Shown one piece after another: positions 44,586 through 57,083 of a stretch of 64,000 bases of DNA. The stretch covers positions 41,356-105,355 of the forward strand of contig CACVBU010000878.1 in assembly GCA_902728285.1 (NCBI GenBank), given 5' to 3'. Every line of letters begins with the position of its first letter. Within the stretch, counting starts at the first letter, position 1. A program made the translations under genes and the position numbers. Under the pieces are notes generated by a model. It did not search any database. It had not been told where the DNA came from and was given only the letters and a program-made list of their open reading frames with translations. This DNA comes from Clytia hemisphaerica (taxonomy: Eukaryota > Cnidaria > Hydrozoa > Leptothecata > Clytiidae).

Positions 44586-45210
44586 CAACGACTTAATAAA
44601 ATAAATAGACCAAGAACTTCATACAATGGCTCTTAAAAATCTTTTGTTTTCTATTCATTTTGTATTCTTTCATCTTGCCGTCTTTCCACCGTCCGCGTAA
44701 GTCATATTACAAAGAAATTAGACTTTTTACAAGCATCTCTAAATGGTGTAAAATCAATTATATTGAATTTCTACTGACCATAAGTATAATTTTCGATTTT
44801 TTTTGCTTACGTCTGATCGCATTTTTAATCATCTTTCTCACAAGATATTTTTCAATATTTTTCGACAACACTGTTGCGCTTTTCAGCGCATTTTCTTTAA
44901 GAACATAAACATTTTTGAAAGACTCTAACTAAGAAAATAAAAGTGCGTTCATGGTGCGTTCTTAAGATAAAAAACACAAACACTATCCAAATACAAATGT
45001 TATAATTTTAACAATGTTTACTGATTTTTAAGCCTAAAAGTTTGACTTGAAATTAAGAACATATTCACAAAATTTAGGTCATGTGATCAATATCAACCAA
45101 TAGCTAATCTTAAAAAAATACTTTTGCACACAGAATGACATTTTAATAATGCAAAAAATCATTAACTTTTTTATCATTCTTACGCGGATCATTTCAATAG
45201 GATACATTTG
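44586..45210. mobile_element. Truncated copy of the CAACGAC MITE
   Basis: Matches 38061-38690 closely from its left end (CAACGACTTAATAAAATAAA) but diverges at about 45210 before the right inverted repeat, so the right end is missing. Confidence 0.8.
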
Positions 45211-45561
45211 TAGTAATAACTTGGAGATTTGATATTTCACAGAAAAGTGCTACCAAGGGGTATTTCGGGTCCCATATCTTCCGAGCGACTTTTCTGTTTG
45301 CCTTGAAATTTAATAAACTTCTTAACCTAAGGTTGAACTACCACTGATGTAAAAATGAACGTTATTGCAGAAGTAGAAAAAAAGCTCATTTTTTACAATC
45401 GCAAATTTAACCACTAAAAATCGCGAATTTTTCAAACAAAAATACATTCAAATATAGCGCTTTTGATTCTATTAAACAAGCTAAAAGATTTCCATAATTA
45501 TATTTAATTATCAAAAGTTACCGGTATTCTTGTTCCCACTGCCAATTATATCTGGACAGAC

Positions 45562-45897
45562 TTTAGATTAAAATTTGTGATTAAATAGTGTTATTAACAG
45601 ATTCATAAAAACACGCAAGCAATTTCTCCAAAAAAAGCTCTAATATTGAGGTTATCTGTGGTGTTCCACAAATTTGATTAAAAGGAGGAGATAAAAAATC
45701 CAATGTATTTTTGATTTTATAATCTCATATCTTTCTCAGTCAGAGACGTATCTAGGGTGGTGTTTTAGATTAAAATTTGTGATTAATTATAAAAACACGC
45801 TAGCAATTTCTGTCTCGACCTGTCGAAGCTCCTACTTTATGGGTTACTTGTGGTGTTCCACAATTTTGATTAAAAAAAGGAGATAAAAAATGCAATA
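45562..45897 (+). repeat. Tandem repeat with ~202-bp period
   Basis: TTAGATTAAAATTTGTGATT near 45563 and 45765 starts two diverged units that share TGTGGTGTTCCACAA and AGGAGATAAAAAAT. The second unit is interrupted at 45898 by the TA-type MITE. Confidence 0.75.
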
Positions 45898-46152
45898 CAC
45901 GCTTTTTTTATAAGAACAATTTCATAAGAACACGAGGCTGAAATATGGCCAAAACCTAAGAAAAAATTAAGTCTCAGCTTTTAGAAATTATCAAGAAAAT
46001 TTACTGATTTTAACAGATTTTAAACCCATTTTAAGTTCTCAAGTAAAGAAACTAAGCGTATTTAGAACATCGTAAAAACATTTAAGTTTGAAAAATTGAA
46101 AAAATAAAGAACAGCCCAGCTTGTGCTAAAATTTTCTTATGAAAAAAGCGTG
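45898..46152. mobile_element. Mariner-type MITE, second copy
   Basis: The ends CACGCTTTTTTTATAAGAA and TTCTTATGAAAAAAGCGTG are flanked by TA (45896-45897 and 46153-46154). The first unit of the surrounding tandem repeat shows the unoccupied site near 45700. Same family as 16627-16975. Confidence 0.85.
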
Positions 46153-46560
46153 TATATTTTGATTTCATAATTTAATGACTTTCTCAGGCGTATCTAGGGT
46201 AGGTGGACAGTTGATGGCGTTATCAAGATATATGGCAGATTTTGGGCCATTTGGGGTCATTTTAGGGATCTAAAAGACGAAATTTTACAAATAATAATAA
46301 TTTAATAAATAAATTTTCATCATCTATTTTTCATAATCTTTCAGATGGAACAGTCAAATTCCCTTTCGAAAACTTTTTGAAAATCTTGCTTACAAGAACT
46401 TTTATTGAAAACTGACGTCATCAAAAAGTGAACCAAAGAAGTGCCCCCAACCTTTTCAATCGACTGCGCTTTTTTATGGTGGTTCTAAACCTAAGGGACC
46501 TCTGTGCCAAATTTTAGCCACATGGTATTTTTTTCAAGGTTTCTTTAAAGGAACTTTTTT
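46153..46560. other. Non-coding, tail of the ~202-bp repeat
   Basis: Begins with the continuation of the tandem unit (GGCGTATCTAGGGTAGG). No gene. Confidence 0.4.
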
Positions 46561-46616
46561 TGGCGGGAACTAATTTTGGCGAATTTAGACAAAATTCGCC
46601 AAAATTAGTTCCCGCC
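46561..46616. repeat. Near-perfect 25-bp-arm hairpin
   Basis: GGCGGGAACTAATTTTGGCG and its exact inverse (25-bp arms, about 5-bp loop) occupy 46562-46616. A third copy of the arm motif GGCGGGAACTTATTTGGCGA lies inverted just downstream (about 46638-46660). Probably a MITE remnant. Confidence 0.8.
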
Positions 46617-46870
46617 ATAATTAAATATTTTGCCCACTCGCCAAATAAGTTCCCGCCACAAAATTTTTTGCTTTCTTGCCTAAATAACTCCGGTTTGTTA
46701 CATCGAGAAGGATTTCTTTGTCATAGTGTGCAGAGGGGTCTGAACCCCCCCATTAATATTTCATCCCCCCCTATAAAGGTATCCCCCCTATTTTTAAAAT
46801 TTTTTGATCCCGCACCATTTACAGGGGTCCGAGCCCCCAGCATATAATTTGTATAATCAGTATTGGGGAA

Positions 46871-48606
46871 GAATTTTGATGAATGAAATATATAATTCAG
46901 TGTGAATTCGTACCAATAGTCAATGAACTTGAAAACACTAGCAAATAAACAGTAAACTAATAATTTTTTAACCAAAAAGTTACTATCCCCCCCATTTTTA
47001 TTTGATCCCCCCCTATAAGCTCAAACCCCCCATTTTAACTGGAAAATTGCCCATCCCCTATAAAGCCTTCCTTGAAAACTCGGATCCCCCCCCCCTTAAA
47101 AAAAGGGGGGGTTCATACTATGTTTGTGCATGGTGTTTTGCAGAAAATCTATACGATGAAGTGGAATGTTACAACACCCTGTCTCTTGTCTCTGTGCCCC
47201 AGTGGGTGTTAAAAACCCAGTGGGTTGGGTTGTGACAAACTGGGCTGCAAGATTCACTGGGCTGCAAGATATTTTCTAAAAATTGAGTGGTGTGATCAAT
47301 CTTTTCTTGATTTTCACTTGGGTGAGGGGAAGTTTTAGTCAATTTTGTGTGTTAAGTAAGAGTAGTAGTCATCATCATCATCATGGTTCCACCACAGTCG
47401 AGACCACGGCATTCACTATTTCCCTCCAGACATCCTTGTCTCGCATTGCTGTATTCAGGTCTTCCTTACATAATCCAGTATCTCGGGAGATAACGTCTGG
47501 AAAGGATAGTTTTCTACCTATACAGATGGTTGTTGGGGGCTTCCATAGATATCTGTGAGAAATGTAGCAGGATGGCGCGCGTCGCACTTTCTTGTTATCT
47601 GAATACTCTTGTATGTTAAAGGATCAACTGAAACAACACGTAAAATATAATCGACAACAATGATAAACAAAAATGAGGCAAGAGTATCACCCTGAAGTAT
47701 TCCTGCCAGAATTTGGAAAGGGGAGGTCTCGTCTTCGAATTTTGATGAATGAAATATATAATTCAGTGTGAATTCGTACCAATAGTCAATGAACTTGAAA
47801 ACACTAGCAAATAAACAGTAAACTAATAATTTTTTAACCAAAAAGTTACTATCCCCCCCATTTTTATTTGATCCCCCCCTATAAGCTCAAACCCCCCATT
47901 TTAACTGGAAAATTGCCCATCCCCTATAAAGCCTTCCTTGAAAACTCGGATCCCCCCCCCCCTTAAAAAAAGGGGGGGTTCATACTATGTTTGTGCATGG
48001 TGTTTTGCAGAAAATCTATACGATGAAGTGGAATGTTTACAACACCCCTGTCTCTTGTCTCTGTGCCCCAGTGGGTGTTAAAAACCCAGTGGGTTGGGTT
48101 GTGACAAACTGGGCTGCAAGATTCACTGGGCTGCAAGATATTTTCTAAAAATTGAGTGGTGTGATCAATCTTTTCTTGATTTTCACTTGGGTGAGGGGAA
48201 GTTTTAGTCAATTTTGTGTGTTAAGTAAGAGTAGTTAGTCATCATCATCATCATGGTTCCACCACAGTCGAGACCACGGCATTCACTATTTCCCTCCAGA
48301 CATCCTTGTCTCGCATTGCTGTATTCAGGTCTTCCTTACATAATCCAGTATCTCGGGAGATAACGTCTGGAAAGGATAGTTTTCTACCTATACAGATGGT
48401 TGTTGGGGGCTTCCATAGATATCTGTGAGAAATGTAGCAGGATGGCGCGCGTCGCACTTTCTTGTTATCTGAATACTCTTGTATGTTAAAGGATCAACTG
48501 AAACAACACGTAAAATATAATCGACAACAATGATAAACAAAAATGAGGCAAGAGTATCACCCTGAAGTATTCCTGCCAGAATTTGGAAAGGGGAGGTCTC
48601 GTCTTC
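46871..48606. repeat. 866-bp recent tandem duplication
   Basis: The block 46871-47736 is repeated at 47737-48606 with only scattered single-base indels (for instance in C and T runs). The junction is GTCTTCG|AATTTTGATG in the first copy and GTCTTCG|GTGGTAAG at the end of the second, so the right-hand unit connects to the LINE upstream part. Confidence 0.93.
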
Positions 48607-48745
48607 GGTGGTAAGAATTTTCGAATATGAGTTGGTGTAAAGAACTTTGATGCCGGATAGTATTTGGGGGGAATACCATAGAGTTCCAAAATTTCAAAGA
48701 TTTATTTTCTGTCGACAGAGTCAAATGCCTTTGAGAAATATCTAT
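47238..48745 (-). pseudogene. LINE reverse-transcriptase fragment, 3' part duplicated
   Basis: On the minus strand from about 48745: KAFDSVDRK, a stop, then IFEILELYGIPPKYYP, a frameshift, DETSPFQILAGILQGDTLAS then FLFIIVVDYILR (a GVLQGDTLAPFLF-type motif of non-LTR reverse transcriptases), and DVWREIVNAVV near the end. Because of the 866-bp duplication, the DVWREIV block appears twice (48457-48251 and 47587-47381), and the QGDTLAS block also occurs twice. Broken and inactive. Confidence 0.8.
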
Positions 48746-49644
48746 AAAAAAATGCCTAAGTTACAAATCTCTGATTCTTCGGCGACGAAGGCAGAAGATT
48801 CGACTAATGGTAGAACGTACCTAGACGATGCTATCGTTCGTATAATGTATTATTATGATATAACATTCATAGTTTGTATATTATCTAAAACGTAATATGT
48901 TTCGCGGCGGATAGAGTCTGTGTTTACGGGCGATATCAACTCGGCGTTTTTCTTGATTTTATTTTGCCCTGACCGACCTTGTAGAAGGGTCGGTGATTTT
49001 TGCGAAAAAATCCCGTAGATTTATTGCCGAGCTTGGGAGAGAAAACCAAAACAAAAAAACATCGAAGGAAGGAAAGGTAGAAAGGGGAAGCAGTTGCAAG
49101 CACATGACATGAGTAAACTTTATCCATGGTTGTTTTCTTGGAGCACTAGGTTCTGGTTTGGCGAAGAAGAACATTGTTGAAGGCTAGAGAGCTTAAAATC
49201 TTTGCTGTTGCTTTTTTGGCAATATTTAGTTAGAAGGGATAGTTTTCCTCAAGACCCACAGTCAACTTTTTTCAACATAAATGCCCGACACCTGAATCTT
49301 AAAGTAGCAGCTATGGGTAAGGTTTATATTTACTGAATTTTGTAGTTTTTTTTATGGTAGAAGGAATCGGTGTTAGTTGAGACTGAAATATTGGCTTTTA
49401 CCAGTTCATACAAGTATGGGTTTTGTGCTTGTCAAAAATCTTCAATTAAAGTTTCTTCTAAGAGAAAAGGCCTAATTTTTTAAATATATTTTAATTACTG
49501 TTTATTTTGTTTTTATTGGGCTTGATTGTGTTTAATGTTTAGCTATTTTTTATATTTTTTATAGTCAATTTTTCAGCTTGACGCTTGAGTGACAGTTATC
49601 TGGCATATTTCGACCAAAGCATTCTAAAAAATTCAATTAACACC
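48746..49644. other. Non-coding, nothing recognised
   Basis: The ORFs at 48936-49174 on the minus strand overlap in two frames and have no family features. Confidence 0.4.
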
Positions 49645-49800
49645 TTTCACGATATCAGACCAACATCCTCCACCGTGTCCACTTTCTGCAATATCTAAAC
49701 AACACATTCCACGATATCTGATCAACACTTTCCATTATGACTGAAGGATACCCTCCACGATATCTGAATAACACTTTCCACAACATCTGAACGACACCTG
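49645..49800 (+). repeat. Degenerate ~30-bp repeats (CCACGATATCTGAACAACAC)
   Basis: About five diverged units of CCACGATATCTGAACAACACTTT. Confidence 0.6.
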
Positions 49801-49941
49801 GCAGGATGATATGAGAGCAGTACTCAAGCTGGATCTGAACAAAAAGTTTCTTTTTGTAGCAAGCAGCTGGTTCATTCAGAAACAACTTTTCTAAGGTTCA
49901 GGTCTCAGGTATTGAAAGTTTGAAACAAAATTTTTTTCAAG

Positions 49942-50185
49942 GACACATTTCTACGAAATTAGAAAAAATTGTATCGAAAAGAATTTTTTCACATTCTTCT
50001 GGAGAAATGCAAAATTATCTGCTACCCAATCAACACAGAATGCAAGATATAAAAATTTCCCCTGACTTTTTAGGGCAATTCAAGGTGAAACGCTGCAACC
50101 TTTTAATAATTTACGGTGAAATTTCAGCTAATCACCAAGTAATTATTGAACGATTTTTCACCACCAATTCATCTAAAACGTCAAG
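49942..50185 (+). CDS. Possible internal exon, unknown protein
   Basis: An open segment of 244 nt preceded by a pyrimidine tract and AG (TTTTTTTCAAG) and followed by GTAACT, giving phase 1 in and phase 2 out. It encodes a mixed-charge segment (TKLEKIVSKRIFSHSSGEMQ, later FLGQFKVKRCNLLIIYG) that is less AT-biased than random ORFs nearby. I recognise no domain, and no partner exon was found. It may equally be chance or a transposon remnant. Confidence 0.25.
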
Positions 50186-51827
50186 GTAACTTATTTTTAT
50201 TTTTTTCTGTGATATAGTCAGATATAGTTTGAAGTTAAAAATTTTTGATAAAGAAAAATAATGCATAACACTTGCTTTTTTACTTAGCTACACTAGTAAA
50301 AAAGCTGTGATTGAAAAATGCCACTCTAATAAAATTTTCCTAGAGCAATTAGACAAAACAAGCCCCATACACTGGAGATAAACCTGGTGGATACAAGTAA
50401 CATACAAAAACATGAGTCTTTCAAATTAAAAGAGAAAAAGCCTTACTGCTTACCTCTTCTCTCCTTTTATTCTTGAAAAAATATGATATATACTTTCTTG
50501 AGTCTGAGTTCTGGTTNGAGAATTGGAATTTCAGTACTTCCACTTTTGCTTAATTGTTTTTTTTATATGGAAGCAGTCAAGTAAAGTCTGTCTGTGAAAA
50601 ACACTTGTTATTGTCAAAAATATCATACTGAAGGTATTTCATTAAAGGTAAAAAATATATGCATGTTCTTACGATGCGCTTTTGGATTCTGTGCCGTGTA
50701 TAACATGGACCTGTGATACTTGTATTATATATTACACCTATATCACACATGTAATAGGAGTTATCTTTTTAATGTTATATGCGTGTTACATATATGTTAT
50801 GTACGTACACGTGTTTTAGATAAAAATATAAATCTTGCCTTTAAACAAAGCCCCCTGACAGAAAAATACCTATTAGACAATCGCTTTATCATATCCCATT
50901 ATACCTCCTGCATCACCTTGGGTATGATAACAAGAATTGATGAAAATAGCACCAAAAGGATTATATTTTATAAATATTTGATTATATTTTATATGTTACA
51001 AGTGCGTTACAATTTTCTGGTCTGTTGTTTGTATGACCTGTGACCTGTGTAATGACCTGTTGACCTGTGACCTGTGCTTCGAACTAGCCAACAAAAAAGG
51101 CTGTAACTTTTGATAGTATTTGAATTGAATAACCGTTTTGTGCTTTTTGAAAAAATATTTAAGAGTGGAATATTATCAAAAAAAAAAAAATAAAGATTGA
51201 AAATTAAAATTTCGAGAAAATTCTAAAAACTTTTTCTGGGGCATTTATTTCCTGATCTGGTGACCGGAATTTTTTCTCCCAAAAATCAGGCTCCGTCAAT
51301 TTCCAGGGTTTATGCTCCTTAGTGCAAAAAATCAGAAAAATTAAATGAGCAATTATTGAGTAAAGCTGGTAAAGAACTAACGCACATGGGTTTATCCATA
51401 TGACCTCCCAGGTAGGTCCAAAAAGTAGAGACCTAAAATGGGCTTCAAATTCAATTTGCAGGTAGGCAGTTGTGATGTTGTTGGAGGGGCCTTGTAATCT
51501 TTTAGACTACCTTTGCCCATTATGGATTTTGTTATTAACAACTTAGTTTCTGTATTCAGCTTACTGAAGATTAAAGAATTTTAATGCTAAAAAAAGAAGA
51601 ATAAAGCAACGAAAGTGCTAAGCATATAAATAAGTTTTATCTAGGAATATTAAAGAGGTATAATAATTAAATGTATTATTAAAAGTGGATTTCAAGAGGT
51701 CATGAAGAAAGCTTGGATATAAAAAATAATTAAAACTAAAAGATTATGGGCTAATATAAAAAGATAACATAAGGGTTAAAAATATGTGGATTTGTATTAC
51801 TAAAACGTAATACTCAATTTGCGGGTA
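50186..51827. other. Non-coding; one ambiguous base
   Basis: Contains an N at 50517, short GACCTGT repeats at about 51025-51085, and a fragment of the intron-2 inverted-repeat family at 51095-51200. The 107-aa ORF at 50720-51043 is AT-biased and unrecognised. Confidence 0.45.
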
Positions 51828-51834
51828 GCAAAAT

Positions 51835-54033
51835 CAGGGGGGGGGGGTCGATAGTAAAATCTCAGACATATATGAGTAGTAAAAGGATTTTTACGAATTT
51901 TTACATACCACCACCCAGACTCTTGGAAGAGTTATGTAGTAAAAGTTTTCGGGATAATTTGTCATGGAGACCACCTATTTTTTGGTTGCTTTTCGGACTG
52001 ATTTTACAAAAAAAGCTAAAAAATTATTATTTCTGTGACACATTTTTCACTTAGTGCAAAAATTAATGTTTTGCCCTTAAAATTAGTCTTTTTTATATTG
52101 ACAAAAAATTTGGAGAATTTTTTGTTTGCAGCAAACAACTTTCCAACAGAAAATTTTTTCAAATTATAAAAATTTTCAGATTTTTTCAGAAAAGTCATCC
52201 AAAAAATTGAAAAGAATTACAAAAATAGCTAAAATTTGCTATTTTTACCAGTTTTAACTACCCAGGTACTAAACTTTTTTCAACATTTAACACATAAATG
52301 CTACCCTTTTTAGTATTTAAGGTGGTAGTCTACCCAAAAATAAAAAATCATCGAAAAAATTGTCGAATTCTCGTTTTCGGGTGTTTTGAGATCCTTAGGT
52401 CTTTCTGAACATCTCCTGAAAATTTCAGAGCTATATCTTTATCATTCAGGCCGCAGTGAGCATTTTTATCCTGTTGGGTGCTTGAAAAATCGCCCTAGCA
52501 ACAGAAAAAATCCCGTTGCTGAGGACTTATTTCTTCAATCTCGGCCGAAACATAGCAATGTGATACGCCAAAAGAAAGCTCTTTTTACGCCCTTTTCGAG
52601 CGTCAAAATATTATTTTCCGTGGCATTACGTAATCCTTGAAATTAAAGATGGTAGCTGCAGTAGTGTAACACATCAAAACCAGCTGAAAAGCAAGCTGTA
52701 AGCATGATTCTGCAGGTTTCTTGGCAAGTTTTAGATCAAAACTTAATCTCTTTGATTGAAATGATTTATTTAAATGAAGAATGAACTCTACAGAATCTAT
52801 AAAGTTGCTCTACATTGGTTGTGTTGCTGGATTTCTGCGAAAAAACATTTAAGTTGTCGGCATTTTGTTTTGAGCATAGACAGTGTGCTTTTGGTGGCTC
52901 ACATATGTTTTGTAGTGGATCTAAATGTAACTGAGATATTTCCAAGCACAACATGATGTAACAGAGATAGAAATGTGCATTATAATGAACTGGATCTAAC
53001 TTCTGGAGACACACATTCTCATCTGACACCAGCCATTCATAACCGAAGCGAAGGCGCCGCCTTGCGCCTTCGATCAAGCCAGCTCATTGTCAATTCAAGT
53101 CTATGTGAATAAAAATATGCACTAGAAAAGTTTCCATGTCTACAGAGAGTCATGCTGGAATTTCAATGAACATTTTGTCACACTTATGCTGGCTGTTTTC
53201 ACCCAAATTTGATGTAATCGCAAGATTACCGCAAAGTTTGCTATATTTACGTAACTTTAGCGCAACATGTTTTTGTTGATTTTTGGATAATTTATCAATT
53301 TTTGTGAAATGTTTTACTTTAACTTATGAAACCTGACTGGCTTGATGAGTATTCAATGAAGAAATTTTTTGAAAAGAGCTTTCCAGCTTAAAATGATTTT
53401 TGTCTTTTTCTTTGATTTTCTCAAAAACGCGTTTCCGGGGGTTCGCAAACACCTTGTCAGAAATATCTTAGGATTGAGAGTAGCTACAGACTTGAAATTT
53501 TCAGGGAAGTTTCCTTACATGATTGTGCATTGAATGAATGGATTAAAAAGTTTTAAAATTTAAAATTGGTTTCCTGATTTTTAATCTCAAAAAAGCGTTT
53601 TTTTCAGTTTCTTACCCCCTGGAAAAAATTTTTAATTTTTTTTTTCACTCATTCCAGACCTTTTCTAAATATTAGTCATTTAAAAAAAAAACTAACTTCA
53701 TAGGTCAAGCCGACTATTCAGAAAACCTGACACAAGCAAAATAAAGTATTTTACCCCCTAGCTGATTTTACCCCCGTCTTTGGTTATTTTTAGAATTTTT
53801 TTTTATTTTTAAAAATGTTAATAGTTGATATACATTTCCTGAAAATTTCATTACGAAATGTAAAGAAGTTCTTGAGTTATTGCAAAAAATGTGATTTTTT
53901 GACTTTTGAAATCTGGCGGTAGACTACCACCTTAACTACCCTGGGTAGTAAAATTTTTTTTTGATTTTTTGTCACACCACCACAGTGGTAAACGCCATTA
54001 TGTCTGAGATTTTACTACTGAACCCCCCCCCTG
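51835..54033. mobile_element. CAGGGG-ended TIR element carrying a nested element
   Basis: The ends CAGGGGGGGGGGTCGATAG and CTACTGAACCCCCCCCCTG are inverted, continuing into TAGTAAAATCTCAGACAT / ATGTCTGAGATTTTACTA. A 7-bp duplication GCAAAAT flanks it (51828-51834 and 54034-54040). CAGGG ends resemble hAT elements. A 1.6-kb TTAA element is nested inside. No transposase was recognised. Confidence 0.85.
52321..53931. mobile_element. TTAA element nested in the CAGGGG element
   Basis: GGTGGTAGTCTACC and GGTAGACTACCACC are perfect inverted ends, flanked by TTAA (52317-52320 and 53932-53935). 1,611 bp, no transposase; the ORFs inside are not recognisable. Confidence 0.85.
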
Positions 54034-54059
54034 GCAAAATGTGAAATTTATATTTTTAG

Positions 54060-54250
54060 AAAGGGCTTTGCCCTGAAGAGCTTCAAAAGAGTCACTTAAT
54101 TTGCGCTTGAATAGCCTGGTTTTTCTCAACTTCAGTTGAGTTAGAATCTCAGAATGTTTGTATGTATGTATGTATGTATGTCCGCAAACTTTGGGGCAGC
54201 ATAGAGGGCGAAATAATTGGAAATACGAAGCTGAATTGCGTGCATTCGGA
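54060..54250. repeat. Dispersed repeat with CTCAACTTCAGTTGAG and (ATGT)n
   Basis: CTCAACTTCAGTTGAG at about 54127-54142, then a short ATGT microsatellite and CCGCAAACTTTGGGGCAG. This is the reverse complement of the arrangement at 1-297 (GCCCCAAAGTTT, CA-rich tract, palindrome). Confidence 0.7.
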
Positions 54251-54579
54251 ATTGCGGAAATCAACCCTTTTTTCTTTGTAATTGCGGAAATCGGACAAAA
54301 TTCCTTCGGTATTTCGGAATTCTGAAATTGTTTTGGTATCGGAAATCCATGGATTTTTGCTTCAAAATTTTGGTATTATGAAGTTTTTATCCACCTTTTT
54401 CGGAACTCATACATGAAAAATCAAATTTGACGGAAAAATTAGTCAAAACAAGGAAAAATACCCCAAAAAATGGTTTCGGAATTGCAAGTATTTTTTTATG
54501 GAATTTCGGAAATTTTGGTAAAATTATTCGGTATTTATAAATTGTAAACCCTGTACGCCCCCGACATCACGTGGGCTTT

Positions 54580-54800
54580 ATAATTGAGTTTTTCTTAATC
54601 CAGACATTACAGTAAGTAAGACTTATAATTCTAACTTTACAATTAAAGGCATTCCCTTATCCTGAGTACCCTTATCCTGAGTATATACCCATCACCCTTG
54701 AATTTAGCCTTCTCTATTCTTGAGTGTTTACAAAAAAGTGTTCACAATTGGGCTTTCCACTTTCACAATTATAAGTGCTTTAGCACGTTATAATATTCTA
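54580..54800. repeat. Third locus of the TTTACAATT/GAGTACCC repeat
   Basis: Shares TTATCCTGAGTA, CCATCACCCTTG and TTCACAATTGGGCTTTCCAC with 15031-15360. As at 1-430 and 14.3-15.36 kb, it lies close to a CTCAACT/AGTTGAG palindrome. Confidence 0.6.
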
Positions 54801-56213
54801 TAATTGCCTTTTTAGATATTAGTACAATTTCCACCCACAGGCAATTAGCTCCCCCACTTTTGGGCACCTGAGAGTAGTGTATATTTAAGGAGAAAAAAGC
54901 CTAACAAAAATTACAATCCAAGTAAATCAAAAAATAGAGCATTGACAATTGATATAAAAAGAAAACCAAGTGAAAGATATATAAACAAATATAAATTTCC
55001 ACCATTTGCAACCAGTAAAAGGAAAGTAGAAAACATTCCAAGTGAACTTCCCTAAATGTCTTGTTTTTTTTGTATTCTAGACAGGTGGTAAAAATGATCA
55101 AAGTAATTATGATGAATATTCTCCATAATTTTCAGGGAAAGATAGAGAGCTTTTTATGTTTTATCTTACATATATAAAGAAATCAAAATAATAAAAAATA
55201 TGCTAAATAATTTATGATGATAAAACTTTTCCCAATATTATAGTCCAAATTACAATCTTAACCCTCTGGAAAGAAAGTAGAAAAAGAGGTTGTTCTTTTC
55301 ATGAAAAGGCAAATGAAAACAATACATGAAAGATACTGAAACACTTCAAATATTTCCTCCTTCAAAAGATTAATATTGTTATGAGATATTTCAAAAGAAA
55401 GAAAAGCCATAAAAAAAGTTCAAACAAAGAGAGTTGAAAAACAAAGTCTACTTTTTGAGAGGATGAACATTTTCATAAGCTATCCCATATATACATTTTG
55501 TGATAGCAAAACCAAAGAAAGTAAAGGACTAGTTGATAGATAAGATGTTGGTAAAGAGAAATGTTTAGAAAAGACATGACCTAGTTCTGAAGTGAAACCA
55601 AATATAAATTGAAGAAAGGATGCCATAGGGTAAAATAAGTAACAGGTAGCAATGAAAAACATGATAGACATTCAAATTAGTGGTCCTTTTTGAGAACAAT
55701 TCTTTAGCTACCTAAAAGCTTTCCAGAGAATGCCACTTATTATTATTGTTTATATTATTACAAGTTATCACAGCTACTATGTGATGTTTTAGAAGAGAAA
55801 ATTCTAAACAAAAACATGCTCTTTCAGGAATTGAATCAGCATATTGCATTTTGCAATATGTGATGCATTTTTGGATTACTTACTTCAAGATGCAAAAACA
55901 ACGCTTTTATCAAAAGAAGTGTAACTTTAAAGTGAAAACACTCTACTTCTTATGTTATCGTGCCCTGATCACCATTTTCATATCACTAACACTAAAGAAA
56001 GGGTGTTCCTAAAAGGTAGGGTACCCCAATTGGGGCCCCAATCGGGCTACTTATTGCCAGAGTACCCCTTTTTGCCCTAAATTTTACAAACTGATGCTTG
56101 AGTTCATGGTAAAATTATACTAAAACCTTCGATTGATCATTTACAAAAATCAGATTTAAGATTGCCATAAAACTTGTTGCAAAAGTCATTTTGTCAAATT
56201 TACTGAAATCTAC
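54801..56213. other. Non-coding, nothing recognised
   Basis: AT-rich (roughly 30 percent GC). Minus-strand ORFs at 54901-55101 and 55480-55671 are short and hydrophobic by composition only. Confidence 0.4.
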
Positions 56214-56215
56214 TA

Positions 56216-57043
56216 CCAGGTGTGCCACAAAAAAGTTTCTCTCTTTAAAGTTAATTTTCTTGAAGTCTGAAAATTTTAAAAGAACCATTTCTTTTTCATT
56301 GGAAAGAGAAATGATAAACTTAAATTTTGATAGGTCATTCATTGAATTTGGTTTATTAGATCAAAAGTTATGCTCGATTGAATAAAAAAGTTACTTTCAG
56401 AAAGTGCTCAAGAACGTTGAAAATCGATCTATTAAATCTTTATTTTAAAATTTGGCAATCGCGATAGCCTTTGTACGAATAAGAGCATTTCTTAGCAATT
56501 ATACGCATAAATTTTGAAACTTAAGCATAAAAAGGGTTTATAAAATTCAAAATGAAAATCATTTTCATTTGTTTTTACCGAGTTTATCATTAGATTTTTG
56601 GTTCTAGACTGGATAAAGTCAACGCAAGGCTGGATTTATCTCGAAACCCATATTTCATGCATTTTGATTAATTTTGCCAGAATTTTTGGCATTTTCTGAA
56701 ATTCAGTTAAAATTCAACTTTACTTTCTTTTGTAAAACAAAAGGTCACTTTGACAGCTAATTATAATTTTTAATGACTAAAATAACAATACTGATGTATC
56801 ATGTGATCGTGCTTCTATTTAATTTGATAAGCTGATTTTCAACGTTTTCGTGCACTTTCTGAAAGTAACTTTTTTATTCAATCGAGCATAACTTTTGATC
56901 TAATAAACCAAATTTAATAAATGACCCATCAAAATCTAAGTTAATCTTTCTTCTTTACAATGAAAAAGGATTCGTTCTTTCAAAAATTTTAGATCTCGGG
57001 AAAGTTCACTTTAAAGGGAGAAACTTTTTTGTGGCACACCCAG
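56216..57043. mobile_element. Long-TIR element with TA duplication
   Basis: Terminal inverted repeats of about 210 bp (56216-56430 and 56835-57043, starting near GGTGTGCCACAAAAAAGTTT) are flanked by TA (56214-56215 and 57044-57045). Long TIRs and a short core without coding capacity fit a mariner-type MITE. The pair of ORFs at 56115-56385 is an artefact of the inverted repeat. Confidence 0.85.
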
Positions 57044-57083
57044 TATTTTTTTATCATGGTCTTCCTTCGGGAGGTAGTCAGTA

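Noticed and set aside
46735..47110. Runs of CCCCCC considered as telomere- or G-quadruplex-type repeats
   Set aside because: The C runs are irregular and belong to a TTATCCCCCC-type dispersed sequence copied in the 866-bp duplication; no regular unit.
50720..51043. 107-aa ORF on the plus strand
   Set aside because: Residue use is AT-driven (I, Y, F, K, N), with no domain, splice context or repeat origin that would support it.
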